A stretch of DNA of 64,000 nucleotides from Neckera pumila. Lineage: Eukaryota; Streptophyta; Bryopsida; Hypnales; Neckeraceae. This document shows, one piece after another, positions 45,524 to 57,714 of the stretch (positions within the stretch are counted from its first letter, which is position 1; every line of letters begins with the position of its first letter). The notes under the pieces were generated by a model. It saw only the letters and a program-made list of their open reading frames with translations. It had not been told where the DNA came from and searched no databases. The stretch lies in assembly GCA_963969595.1 (NCBI GenBank), contig OZ018411.1:25046545-25110544 (forward strand). The letters are read 5' to 3'. The position numbers and the translations under genes were made by a program.

Positions 45524-47037
45524 ATGGACAAACCCTGGGGGTTTAGAGAGGAGCGGATGGTAAGAGAGCTACGGGGAAAATCGTCAAATCAGTTCGACAA
45601 CACCATCCGGGGGCGTCCAACCAAATGGGCGGAAGAGAAGTGGAGAGAGGTCTACAACTTCCGATTAGGGGGGTTAGGAATGGTGAGACGGAAGGATGAA
45701 TTCGTCCATGGGAAGTTTCGGGGAGAAGCAAGCCCGAAGGACGAATACGCAGTCGAGGATTGTGAAGATGACCAACACTGCCGCCTTCTCCAGTTCCTGA
45801 TTCCAATTATCCACGCGGAGAAGCCAACAAGGGTGACAATGACCATTGGCAACACTATTTTTGGGACCCTGAGCGGGAACCGGAAAGTAGACTGGGCCCG
45901 GATCTTTTACAATCTGGTGTTCTAGCTTGTTACTAGAGTTGGAAGGAGTAGGGCCACTCCCTTGAGTCCCTACCTCACCTCTACCAGCGCAACCAACTCC
46001 TCACTGAGACAGAGGAGAAGACGTGGAGGACTTAGGAAACCATCCTGAAGTATGGGGAGTCGGGTTCGGATGACGAACCGGAAGAAGGATCCGGATCCGA
46101 ACTAGAGACGGAAGAAGAAGATGAGGAGGAGCACAACAGGCGGAAGAAACAAATGAAGACGATGCCTCCTCATAAGAGAGGAACTCCTCCTATCGACCAA
46201 TCTACTCCGGAACAGGGATTGGAAGTAGAGATGACGGAACCAAATCTCAAAGATCCAAATGATCCGTTCAATAAGTTGATTGGCATCCTTTGCGACGTAC
46301 GAGCGGATTGAGAGGTTAAGAGAAAGTCCCTCTCCAGGATCGAAGATCTGGTGGATGCGCTGGTAGACAACGAGCTACCGGAAAAGGTGGCATTATAGAT
46401 CACCAATCCGGACGATCACAAAAATCAAGAGGCAGAGATTTGTCAACTTCAGGAGGAGGTCAACACGATGAAGGCAGAGATGGTCGCCTTCAAAGAAGAT
46501 AAGATTGCCATCCGGAAGATGGCAGAAGCAATGCGGAAGGTGGCGGAGACGGTAAAGGCCACTCTTGGAGAATCCAGATCCGCCGCCGTCAAGGCGGAAT
46601 TATTTGACAAGGGAGTACACGAGGAGAAGAAAGTATCCGGTTTCCGAATAGTTTGGATCCTGACCGATTTCACCAAGCGGGTGGAAATGGCAATGGTGGC
46701 AGCACGAGAAGCAGCCGACCGGATGGACGTTAGCAGCCAGAAGCTGAACGGATCCATGTACTCCCGAGAGATCCATCTTTCGGATCTCTCGATGCCGGAT
46801 TTGTTTCTTCCAGAAAGATCTAATCCGAGGGAGCCTAAAGATCGGACTCCCGAATCAAAGAAGAGTCAACGAAGGTCTGGACCTGCACCTGGACAAGCAA
46901 TTCATCTGGATTCATCGCCAGGATCGGATCTTCCGGATCCTGCAACCGGGGAGTGGAGCAAGAATTTGGAAGACGTCTTCAACCAGTTACCTGCGGAATC
47001 CAGAAGTCCTACACTGGGTGAGAGAGTTGTTGAGTAG
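45524..47037 (+). pseudogene. Decayed gag-like retroelement reading frame
   Basis: The first part (45524-45925) is open and ends near VDWARIFYNLVF, a motif style seen in plant retroelement gag-type or plant-mobile-domain proteins. A frameshift follows at 45926-45978, and the second frame then runs to 47037 through in-frame stops at 46033, 46309 and 46396. That part begins LYQRNQLLTETEEK, has a long acidic Glu/Asp tract, and then a charged, probably coiled-coil section. There is no zinc knuckle, protease or polymerase. I call it a non-autonomous or truncated LTR element; the family is uncertain. Confidence 0.55.
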
Positions 47038-47039
47038 GT

Positions 47040-48415
47040 AGGAATTAATTTTGTATAAGATAGGATGGACTGGATTGGATGTTGATCCGGTCTAGCCAGT
47101 TAGGATCGGACCCGGAAGTTCCGCGCGGATTTCTGGGGGCCTTTTTGCCTTTGTAAATTAGTTGTATATAAAGCCAGTCCCTACTTGGGAGTTGGGAGTC
47201 TTTTCATCCAAATTTTGCTTGTACTCTCTATTGGCTTCTTGTTGTGTATCTCTCCCGAGTGTGGCAGGGCTGTATGGTGAGGAGTTAGAAAGGCACAGGT
47301 TGGTTTGGGAGTGATTTCTCCCCTTGGTGTTCTTGTTTTGATCTTATGTACAAGTGAATGGGTAGTAAAAGAGTTGGGAGTGGATTTCAGTTTCTCAGCA
47401 CTTCTAAGGTTTAGGTTTTTGGGCAAGAAAGCCGTTGTTAGGCTAGGCGGATAGGGAGGGATTCCTTAGTCGCGCTAGAACTCCTGCGTGGGAAATCCGG
47501 TTGAGTGTCCGATCTCCTGAGAGGTCTCGCTACCCTAGTTGGTAAACAGAAGAACTTTAGTTGATGTTGGAACGGACGGATATACCTGTAACCGCCTAAC
47601 TTTGTACGGAGCGAACTTGGATGGCCATATTCGTTAAAATGAGACAAAATGGTCATTTTGAGACTTCAACCCTAAAATCGTTTTAGTGATTTTATCCTCG
47701 AGTCGAAGATAAAGTGCGAGTGAAACCTTTGGGCAATCAAAGGTTTTTATATATATTAACATATGAAAGTCTCAAATTACCGAATAGTCTCAAAATTAAA
47801 TAGTTATAACGATTTATCTTTGAGTCGAAGATAAAATTGAGACTACACTATGTCTCATTTTAATGAATATGGCCTTTTGGCGTCAAGGTCGTTGTAGTAT
47901 GAGAGGGTCGTACGGAGGGTCTTTGTGTGACCTGTGATCCGGAGAGTTCTCTGGATTGCTGTGAAGGACCAAACCGGATCCGGATTAGTGTAGAAGATTG
48001 GAGAATAGGAAAGTGGGTCTTCAGTCACTATAAGTCACGGAAGGAATGGTGGGCCTGCTACTTTCAAAAGCAAGCGGCAAACCCTCTAATGGTGAAGTAG
48101 AGATAAAACTAAACAGGATGAGAATAAGAGTGAATATGAGTTGATCAGACCAGATTGGATAGTTGGACGGATCGGAAAGTTGGACGGATCGAAAAGGGAG
48201 AGAAGGTTTTGATTGTAGTTTTCGTTGTTGTTGTGTTTCCGGGTGAGAGAGTTAGGACCAAAAAGGAGAACATGGATACTGACTGAGCTTAGATATTTAA
48301 TAAGGTTAGATACTTCATAGAATCTCGCGGGTTTGATCTTTAGAGTCACTTTGTTATGCTTTAGAGTGGTTTTTGGGAGTATAACTGGGAAATTGCTTGC
48401 CCTGTCCTGCGATAG
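47040..48415 (+). mobile_element. LTR-like sequence downstream of the gag remnant
   Basis: Follows the decayed frame directly. TATATAAAG at 47165-47173 is a good TATA box, and the GGATC-rich style of the gag frame continues. This suits a 3' LTR, but I find no 5' partner in the window and cannot fix the TG/CA boundaries. A MITE lies at 47623-47874 inside it. Confidence 0.45.
47623..47874. mobile_element. MITE with GGCCATATTC ends inside the LTR-like region
   Basis: Left GGCCATATTCGTTAAAATGA, right TCATTTTAATGAATATGGCC. Inside are two direct copies of GAGTCGAAGATAAA, each preceded by a GATTT(T)ATC string. Target duplication unclear. Confidence 0.8.
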
Positions 48416-48607
48416 TGCCGTTCAACAACCGCGTCAATGAAGCCCTTCTCCGTGCCAAAGTTTTCTTCAACTACACGCAGCTGAAATTCCTTCAGGGCTG
48501 AGCAATGTTCTAATCTCAAAAACCCTCCATTTCAATGTGGTTGCGGCAAACCTTAACTACAGTAGTCTAAAATTCTAACAGCGTACTCTACACAATTTGG
48601 TGAGAAA

Positions 48608-48846
48608 TAAAGAGCACTACGGTTCAACGCACAGAAACGGCTAACCTTGAACAAAAATTGTAACCCTAATCACTGAAAGAGCGCCAGGACTCAACGAGGA
48701 GAGAAACAACTAATCCTGAACACAAAATGTAACTCTAATCACTAAAAGAGCGTCGTCCCTCAGCAAGGAGAGAAACAGCTACAGCTTGAACACAAACTGT
48801 AACCCAAAGAGCGCTAGACTTAGCGGAGAAAAACGGCTACACCCTG
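48608..48846 (+). repeat. Minisatellite of about 60-69 bp, four units
   Basis: Units start AAAGAGC at 48610, 48677, 48746 and 48806 and share GGAGAGAAAC, CTTGAACA and TGTAACCC-type blocks. The last unit is short. No open frame of interest. Confidence 0.8.
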
Positions 48847-48849
48847 ATT

Positions 48850-50314
48850 CCAAATTTGAATTTGGATGTTTTTGTAACACATATTCATCATAAACGTCAC
48901 GGTAATCATCCAATTAAGAACTATTTAGTACAAAAAGCAAGCGTGATGTCCACATTTTTGTCCTTTTTGAATACTTATACATTTCTATATATGGATGTCA
49001 TTTGTCTTCAAAAATTTACATACAATATTGAATACATTAGTGTAATTTTTTTTAAAGTATCCAAAAATCAATTAAAATTATTCACAATCAAAGCTCAAAA
49101 AAAGGAAGTGTGACACTTTTTGTGGCTCCTATTACCTTATGTACAACCAATTGAAGTCTCAATCCTTCAATTGTAATTACCAAAAAAATGAATGCCTGAA
49201 AATTACATGTTGTCAACTACTTTTGGAAAATGCAGTCATTTAGTAGTCATATATTGTAGAAACTCATAGCTTTATTACTAACCTATGATTAAGCCCATGC
49301 CACGGGGTTATTGTCAACGGAGTCTTCATAGAAAACCTTTCATTGCCTCCTTTTTGCTTTTCATTCCCCTGCCATCCCCCCGTCTAGGCAATGACTGCTG
49401 AATGACTCCATTGTCGGCAAATTCAGATTTTGTGCCTATTTTTTGGCCTGGAGTCACTATTTGGTTATTTAGGATACGCAGTCACTGACTGAGTGATTAC
49501 ATATCATTTCTTTTCTACTAGTGTTTCTTACTCATAATCTTTGTACTGTATGTCAATTTCATATAAAATTTGAAATTAAGGTACATATAGTAGCTGTAGA
49601 CGTTCAATAATTTTTTCCACTTTCTCAAAAGTAGTTTATTGTTTTTAAACACTCTCCAGTTTGGAAGGAATAAGTACTATTTTTGATCCAAAAATGCAAG
49701 TTTGAAGGTCAAAATTAGAATATTAGGACTTCCATTAAATCACACAAGCCCACAAAGAGATTTTCTACAATTAATAAAGTGTCCATCTTCTACATGTACT
49801 CAAAGTGCACTATCTTTACACAAGTGCAGAGAACACAAATTTTTTCCGAAGATGCAAACAGTTGAGCAAAAATACCTTCAAGCTAGGAAAAATTGGCTAT
49901 TTTGATTTTATTTTTTTGAATCTTCTAAGTTTTTTTGAAATATCAAACAGCGTAGTATCCATTTTTTAGGTATTTCCCATTGCTCTTTTTTTGTGCATAA
50001 ATTTTAGAGATAAATTTTTTTAAGTCTGATTTTTTACAAACAAACTATTTGGAAAGCTTTGGAAATTCTTCATATTATTTTATTTAAAAAAACTTACTCC
50101 AAAAGATACAATTTCCACTAAAAAATACCATTTAAAAAAAAATGGCAGATGTTTCTTATAGCGATCCTACAACTATTTCAAGAATTTCATGTTTTTGTAT
50201 CAGTGTACCAGATGAGTGAGGAACTTTGATTCATAGTAGTTCAGATTGAATGTCATTAAAAATGTCCCACTAAGCTTTAGCATTGTATGGACTAGATTAA
50301 TATTCAAGCAAGGG
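48850..50314. other. AT-rich sequence, no gene seen
   Basis: About 1.5 kb without a recognised gene, RNA or complete element. Confidence 0.3.
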
Positions 50315-50545
50315 TTAATCCTTAAAGGACAAAGGGGTGACCCTAAAATCATCCTTTTTCATTACCGTGTGACGTCATCTACATTAAAAAATCCCAAAGT
50401 ATCTATTGGAAGTCAAGCTAATGTAGAATATCTCCCTTGTTCACAACAAATTCCAAGGATGAATAGTTGCACTTCTGTACTATACAGTTTGATTCTCTAT
50501 CATCCATCGGCCAGAGAATTGCTTTCCTTGTCATTTAAGGGTTAG
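50315..50545. mobile_element. Short TTAA MITE, family E
   Basis: Left TTAATCCTTAAAGGACAAAG, right CTTGTCATTTAAGGGTTAG (final A mutated to G). Shares CTATCATCCATCGGCCAGAG with 16286-16774. 231 bp. Confidence 0.65.
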
Positions 50546-51691
50546 CCTAACTCATTCTCAAAGACTTGGTCAAGCATTATTGGTCAAAAATCCTTGTCTT
50601 CCAAATGCAACAACTGCACAATTAGACCGTTTGAATTAAATGTGGTCAAACAATATTGTAGTGAATTGGAAGAGGTAGCAGCGTCCTATTCCTTTTTTCA
50701 CAATCTGAATCATCCATTGAGAGCATCTCTATCAGGGCGCATAATTTTGCCTTGGCCAGAGTTTTGTTGAGCCCGGTTGCCAACTTGTGTCCCACCAATT
50801 GGAGATTTTTGAATTTATCAACGCCGACTACATCAAATTTTAACTGCCACATAATTGATTCAATCAATTTAAAAAAGATTCAATTATCATATTCAAAATC
50901 ATCATAAAGTTCAAAACTACCAAAAATTACACTAACTTTCACAAAATTAAATTTTTTTTTGATGATACTGAAACTGAAAAAAACAATTTTTTTTGGTTTG
51001 GTTGAGTCATTTATATGCATTACAATTCTACTCTTTGTACAAAGAATCCAAACCTAAAAACGCATTACATGGCTTTAATACATAAATTGAACTCATTTAT
51101 ATATCTTTTTCAACAAATATATTTCAACTACAAGGGCATCAAGATGTAACAGTGGTTCATATTGCAACATGCACTCTCCCTAGTCCCCTACAATGGCTAA
51201 TGCAATTCTATTCTTTCAATTCCAAAAAAGTATTCAAATATCGTGAGAACCACCATTTGCATGTTTGTCAAATTGTGAATATAGTTTTAAATTCTATAAA
51301 TGTCAATTTCCTTCAATTTTTGTGTGCAAGAATATGGAATGATATATACCGCAATATGCTAAGGCACAAAAAGTTTTTTGGAGTTCTAAAAAAATTGACA
51401 AAATATAACAAGTTCCAAATTATAGCTTACAAAACCGAGTTCTAACTTGGCTAACTTTGAACTTAGTTTTTTCATATTACAACAAAAATATTTTTGGAAC
51501 TTCCAAAGTAATGTGTGACATGTTGCATACTACAACTTTTGTATATTGACTCTTGGAATTTGCCCATTGATGCTAATGGTATGGTTGTTTGAATGAAAAA
51601 GTTCCAAATCCATACTCAATTTTTTCATGACTATAAATGTACTAAGAAGACTTAGATTTTTTTCATGACTACAACTATTAGATTCTCTAAT
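50546..51691. other. AT-rich sequence, no gene seen
   Basis: A lone GAGAGCATCTCTATCAGGG near 50719 resembles one end of a GAGCATC Tourist-like MITE. Nothing else recognised. Confidence 0.3.
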
Positions 51692-52224
51692 TTAACCCCT
51701 GAAGGACCAAGGCAAAGTTTTTGTAGAAATGATCAAAAATTGCCACTTTTTAGGGCAAATGAAAAAACTGAAATTAAAAAAAAAAATCAACTATACAAGT
51801 TTTTAGAATATTATAGGAATGTAGAAAAAATTTATAACTTTGACCATACATATTGAAAGATTACAGCATTTCAAATTAGAAGAAAAATAAATTCGACCTT
51901 GCTTGAAATGGTCAGCAAACTTTAACTCCTTCTAAGTCAACATACAAAAGTTGCACTATGTATGGTTGTTCTTTATTATAGTTGCATCTAGTTTCAAAAA
52001 TAGAAGAAACTTTTGCAAACACTACTAGAGTTGTCCAAAAAATTCAAGGCAATACAACTTTGGATGCGGACATCCAATCAGGAAAAATCGTATTTCCACC
52101 AAGGAGGTATATATTCACACATTTTGTCAAAATTTTGTTAATTTTTGATTAAAATTGACTTTGTGTGCAACTAATCAATATTTCTTGTAGATGTTGAACT
52201 GTCACTTGGTCCTTTAGGGGTTAA
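51692..52224. mobile_element. TTAA-flanked MITE, family C, complete
   Basis: Left TTAACCCCTGAAGGACC, right TGGTCCTTTAGGGGTTAA; 533 bp. Shares AAATTGCCACTTTTTAGGGC with 15003-15551. Non-coding. Confidence 0.8.
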
Positions 52225-53775
52225 AAAGCAATAATTTTTTTTAATATAACATCAATTCTAGAGCCTTTAAAATGCCATTTGATTGTGTTTATAGATTATT
52301 GAAGACAATTACTTAACTCTGTAAGTGATTGAGGGGTGTTCTCAAGGGTGTTTTGGAGGCTTTTATCAATTTTAGGCAAGCAATTTGGCAATTGCAATTG
52401 CAATTTTTTGACTCTACGGTTGGAGTTTTGTAGGTAGATGCACACAAGGATTTTATTGAATGCAAGCCAAGTTTCATAGAATTTGGCGTTGTGGTTTCAA
52501 AGTTATGTTCAATTTAGGCTCTTTTTTTTCTCTTAGTATTGACAAGTTGGACAAAGAAAAGAATTTTTTGTTTTATTGTGTTTTTTCTAAATTTTTTTGT
52601 CAATGGATTTCCGACTAAAGTTCAAAGAAGCTCGTCAATTTTAATAAGTTGTAAGATATATGCATTTTGCTAGGAAAAATTTGAATGATGAATGCAAAGA
52701 GCATAAAAAAAAACCTCTTTCTCAAAGTTTTAAGGTAAATAGCTTATAATTAGTGAGATTTCTCAAATTGAATTTTTATTCAATATACTTCAATGATTTA
52801 TCTTTCAGTTATTTTTTGAGTTGTCCAAGTTGGAATTGAAAAACACATTTCAACTCATTATTCTACAACTACATATTCAAATTGGACACAAATTAGCACG
52901 CTAGAAAGCTATTAACATAATATACATTCTCCCAAAAATTTGATGGAAGTTAACCTACCTAAAAACACAAAAAGCCTAATATGGGCTTTCCAATCCTTTA
53001 GGGATTACTTACATCAAAGGCATAATGTTCAATGTTGAATGTTAAAAATGAATGAAGTCCAATTCAACATCAATAAAGCACTAAATCCTAGACATTAAGA
53101 GCACTATATGTGAAAAGGATTTGAACTTACATTTGGAGCTTTAAATAACTACTATTTTGGATAGACAAATACAATAACATTGCAATGGCAAATTTTTTAG
53201 GCCATTTATTATATTTAGAATTCTAATTATAGGCTTTCAACTTCAAATTACAATAAAATACTGGCATTTTATAAATATCTCAATTCTTTCAAATAAAATA
53301 CAAAAGAATTCCAATATAAATTTAAAAAATATTAGCATAACTTAGCTCAATTCAAAAAAGCAACTATATTACAAGAAGATTTGTCTTCATAGTGGTGACT
53401 TGTTGTTGGAGTAAGGTAATATGCTCTTAGAGGGACCATTTTAGCCTACCTAACTCATCAATGACTATAATAGATGTTTCAAGGAATATGTCAGTTAGTC
53501 CTAAATAGCAGATGCATTTAGAACATAGTCACTTTAAGAATAGACTAGCTATCTTAAGGTCCTACTTAAACTCCTTCACATGTAACTTTTGTCAGTACAA
53601 TTTTTTTGTACATAGCAAGGTATTTACAAAAGATACTATGAAGAATTTGTAATTGGTAATGATTAACATATAACATTTTTTACCAAGTCATGATAGGCTG
53701 CATAATTACACAGGGAAGAAGGTTGACATCAACTTCTCCATCCATCACCAATGCCTCCTTTGCAATCTTAGGTGC
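52225..53775. other. AT-rich sequence, no gene seen
   Basis: About 1.5 kb; no recognised gene, RNA or paired repeat. Confidence 0.3.
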
Positions 53776-54540
53776 ATAACCCCTAAAGTCCCATTGTCCA
53801 CTCGGGGGACAAATCAGATTTCGGGTAGGTACCTACGGGCTGAATTTTTGTTGTGATTTTTTGAAACTTTTTGTGAAGATAGAAAAACTGCTAAGCTTTG
53901 TGGGAATATAATTTTTTTTCCAATTGGTGCCCGGGAGCAAAAGTTATACCACAAAAAACCTCAAACCGAACTCATAATGGTTCCAAACCCTCAAACCGAA
54001 CCATTTGGATTTGTTATGAGAAAGTTATTGACAATCTTAGTTTTCGGGCACTTAGAGCATGTTCCTAAAAAAAATAACTTGTAGGATTCATTTCTAAATG
54101 CAATTTTCACAATTTTTCACAAATTTTTTTTTGAGAATGTTGTGTTTGCTTGCTAAAACAACCTCACCGTTGGGATTATTGTATTGCAATCCCATGTAAG
54201 AGCTATTAACGATTTAGTTTTTTTTTTCAATCTTGGACCTACGTCTACTTAACAATTTTTTAAAGAATGAAGATCAAGTGTTTTTCTTTGAAATTTTTTT
54301 CCTAGACTCTCAACTCACATCTCCAACATAAAAAAATTTAAATTCAAAGTCTATAGTGCAAAATTTTTCCACAAATGGCGGTCAAATTCATCTGAAATTA
54401 TAGGCCACAGTTCAAAAAAGCTTCTTTTTCCAACTTCAAATGCTAATATCCTCCAATCCGTACAGTCAAACTTCATGAAATTTTTACCACATGATCTTTA
54501 ACAAGTGAAGTACAAGATCCTACGGTTAGATTCTAAGAAA
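53776..54540 (+). mobile_element. TTAA family A element, 3'-truncated
   Basis: Starts ATAACCCCTAAAGTCCC (first T mutated) with CTCGGGGGACAAATC and follows family A to CAAGATCCTACGGTTAGATT, then stops about 120 bp short of the expected right TTAA. Confidence 0.7.
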
Positions 54541-54812
54541 AGTTTGATTGCTCTCACTATTTCTCACACTTATCTTTGTGTGGGAAAAAAAATGAAAAGT
54601 TTCAGCAACAGCATGAGGCCAAACTCCTAATTTTGACCACAATGAGCTGTTTTACCTTAGTTGGACTGAAATGATCTTGAAGCCTTTCCTTGCCGTTGGT
54701 GCGAGAATTGTTGTCAACCTTATGAACTTACCAGTGTGAATGCGTCTCTGCCTTTTCTTTTTCTCTTTTTTGGACACAAATAAAGGGGAACCTTTTCTGC
54801 AGAAAGAGTCAA

Positions 54813-55086
54813 TATATATAAAGACCAACCGCAAGCGGCTTGAGATAGGTCCAGTAGTGTTATTACTACAGTGTTAGTGAGCGAGCCAGTTGGGTAGTAG
54901 AGAATGTGCTTTTGCGGCTTTCAGGAGATGCCTGGGCTGCCTGGCCTGCGGGCGCTGCTCTCCTGAACCATGGAGCAGGATTGGTCCCCAATGTCGGGTC
55001 GAGGGTACTGCTGAAAGTGCCGCAATGGCCAATGGGGCGGAGGGGGTGGCGGAGCCAGCCAGCCAGTGGCCATGGAGTTCAGCAAG
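54813..55086 (+). promoter_or_regulatory. TATA box with possible truncated first exon
   Basis: TATATATAAAG at 54813-54823 is followed by a GC-rich stretch. GCCATGGAG at 55070 is a good start context, and the frame MEFSK ends at AAG/GTAACT (donor at 55087). No matching downstream exon is seen before the R2 fragment near 55380 and the TTAA element at 55536. This could be the 5' end of a gene broken by transposons, an LTR fragment, or chance. Confidence 0.35.
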
Positions 55087-55535
55087 GTAACTAGGGCGAG
55101 CTTACATACTGGCCCAGTGGGCAGAAAAAGCAACTAGAAGACAAACACAGTAGCACTGATTGATCAGCAAGCGAGGAAGGAGGAGGAGAGTTCTATCGAT
55201 CCCGGTGTATCAAACACTGCAGAAGAACATAAAAGTGCCTTCTATATTTCGGCATTGTTGACCACACCCACCCACCGATACATTTAAGGAGGCCCTTACT
55301 CTTTGTCTGTCAACCAATTCCAAAATTACGATGCACTTCCCTCCCCCCTTCAGTCTCACTTCTGGCTACGGCCCGGATGGGATTGCCCCCAGCCAAGGGT
55401 ACAAGTAAAAATTGCCCACTATTTTGTGCCATGTCAATTTTGGAGATTTTCACTTCTCCTTATAACATTATTGACCAGCTGAGTCGTCACCGTCTAGATG
55501 GAGGTAGAATTAGCTCTCACATGCCTGGCTTCAAA
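55087..55535. other. Spacer with R2-family fragment
   Basis: GC-rich at first, then an R2 block (ACAAGTAAAAATTGCCCACT, TTTTGTGCCATGTC) near 55400-55440. No gene recognised. Confidence 0.35.
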
Positions 55536-56450
55536 TTAACCCCTAAAAGTCCATTGTTCCTTTGGGGGACAAATGGGATTTTGGGCAAGTACCTACGAGC
55601 TGAATTTTTGTCATGATTTTTGGAAACTTTTTTCAAAAATAGAAAAACCGCTAAGCTTTGTGGGAATATAATTCTTTTTCAATCGGTGCCCGGGAATAAA
55701 AGTTATACCCAAACAAGCTCAAAACAGCATTCGGGGGCAGCCAAAAAAAAATTAATTTTTTAATTAATTTTTTCCTTTCTTTCTCTTAGAACATATTTTT
55801 GTCCATCTAGAAAGCTTTTATTCATTTCATTTGGATTTTTTATGAGAAAGTTATAGACAATCTTGTTTTTCGGACACTTAGAGCATCTTCTTGAAAAAAA
55901 TAACTTGTAGGATGCATTTCTGAATGCAATTTTTACAATTTTTCAAAAAAAAAGTTCCACATGGTTTCATTTTTTTGCTAGATCAATCTCACCATTGGGA
56001 ATAGTGCTCTTTAATTGCATATAAAAGATATTAACATTTTAGATTTTCCTTCTATCTCGTACCTACTTCTACTTAACAATTTTTTTAATAATGAAAATTA
56101 AGTTTTTTGAATTTTTTTTCCCCCTAGATTCTCAACTCAATTCTCCACTATAAACATTTAAAGCTCAAAACTTTGTAGTGCAAAATTTAAAGTTAAAAAT
56201 CTTCAAAGTCAAAAATCCAGTCCCACAATGTATTGAAAAACTTGTTTTTTTCACTTTAAACGCAGATATCTTGCAATCTGTGCAGTCAAAAATTCTAAAA
56301 TCTTTTCCGCACATTCTCATATTAATTAGGTGTAAGATCTTACGGTTAGATGTGCAAAAAAAGAATTCGAATTTTTTTACTCTTTGCTATAGAAATGACA
56401 ATTTTGAGTGTTTTTTTGCAGAAAAAAGACCTTGGGCCTTTAGGGGTTAG
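55536..56450 (+). mobile_element. TTAA family A element, near complete
   Basis: Left TTAACCCCTAAAAGTCC, right GGGCCTTTAGGGGTTAG (last A mutated). 915 bp, collinear with 20845-21768 throughout, including TTGTAGTGCAAAATTTAAAG. No coding capacity. Confidence 0.85.
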
Positions 56451-56639
56451 GTTATAATACCAGGGATGCCATTGGTTCTTTGAAGTAACTTTTGCCTAGA
56501 CTGTTGGACAAGATGTTGCAAATTGGGGTGAGTTGACCCATTCTGGGCACTCAAAATCAGCAAAAGCTGATGGATATTGTATTCATTAATCGGACGAATT
56601 TTGAATGCGGAGTAGATGGCCGATTTCAAGCAGTTGTAA

Positions 56640-57005
56640 GAGCATCCCCACCCGGCTTGCAAAATGCAAGCCAGGTTGCAAGCCTGGCAGTCCATTTTGC
56701 AAGCCGGGGAAGAAGGGTCGCCCCACCCGTGGCCTCTTAAGAGGCCATCGCCATCCAATGAGCTACGTCCACATTCACGGATCATGTCCTTGCTTTTTGG
56801 GAAAGTGAAAAAGTGTTTGTCTCATGCGGTTTGCAAGCCGGTTTGCAAGCCACCCTTTGGCTTGCAAAAGAGCCCGGTTTTGCAAGCCACCGGCGGCTTT
56901 TGGCTTGGCCTCTTAACAAGTTCATCCATTATGCAAGACGGGTGGGGCAATTTTGCAAGCCTCTCTTAACAAGTCATCCAGTATGCAAGACGGGTGGGAA
57001 TGCTC
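56640..57005. mobile_element. Tourist-like MITE, GAGCATCCCCAC family
   Basis: Ends GAGCATCCCCACCCGG and ACGGGTGGGAATGCTC, flanked by TAA on both sides (56637-56639, 57006-57008). The interior repeats the motif GCTTGCAA/TTGCAAGC many times in both orientations. The open frames crossing it follow these repeats. Confidence 0.85.
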
Positions 57006-57092
57006 TAAGTTCTATAACTTTCGACGCTGGGGGGTCCGGCTTTCCTGGGAGCAAAAGGGAATCCCCTAACATTGGTTAACACTGTTATGCTA

Positions 57093-57195
57093 CACAAAAT
57101 AGTGAAATTAGGTTGCCCCACACTAATTTCTCATATCAAACACTTTCAAGCATAGTCAACTATAGTCTGGGGCAACCTAATTTCACTATTTTGTG
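57093..57195. mobile_element. 103-bp mariner/Stowaway-like MITE, second copy
   Basis: Same ends and length as 18599-18701, opposite orientation, flanked by TA at 57091-57092 and 57196-57197. Loss of length differences suggests recent spread. Confidence 0.85.
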
Positions 57196-57714
57196 TAGCT
57201 CATTTGGGGGCCTCTCATTGCGAATATGAATTCAAAATGAGCAAATTTTATTGTGGATGCCAAATATTAAATCCAGTGTTTTCTCTAGAGTAAAACACGG
57301 AGTAATAAGGAGGTCAATCCTCCTTGGCCTACTTCCGATAGTCAATCCTCTTTCAGTTTCTTTTCTTGCTGCGAAGGTACAATATCATTCTCTCATGCCT
57401 CGGGCATGGCCAAAGTGAATTGACCCCCCCGCTTGTCTCCAGGAGTCATTCTAGAGGTGCATGTAAAAAAGAAGACCCCCTATTTTGTGCTTGATTGATT
57501 TATCTTGTACACCTCTCCTAGCTAATTTGGAGCCTCTAATTGCAACTAAAATATGAATTCAAAATTTGCAAATTTTGTCATGCGTGGCAAATAAAAAATT
57601 TCAGCGTTTTCCCTTTGGGACAATCTAGGGGGATAGTTCACTCCGGCCTTGGAAATGGGAATAATAAAAACTCTATATCATTTGTAGATCACCATGAAAG
57701 AAAGAAGAGTCTCT
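57196..57714. other. Spacer with R2-family fragment
   Basis: About 57465-57640 has GACCCCCTATTTTGTGC, CTCCTAGCTAATTTGG and AAATTTGCAAATTTTGTCAT of the R2 family. The rest is not recognised. Confidence 0.45.

Noticed and set aside
45543..45855. Minus-strand open frames opposite the gag-like region
   Set aside because: Complement of the gag-like frame, which shows the better protein composition.
54890..55090. 66-codon Ala/Gly-rich open frame
   Set aside because: Starts at a non-ATG codon in a GC-rich leader-like stretch; no domain.
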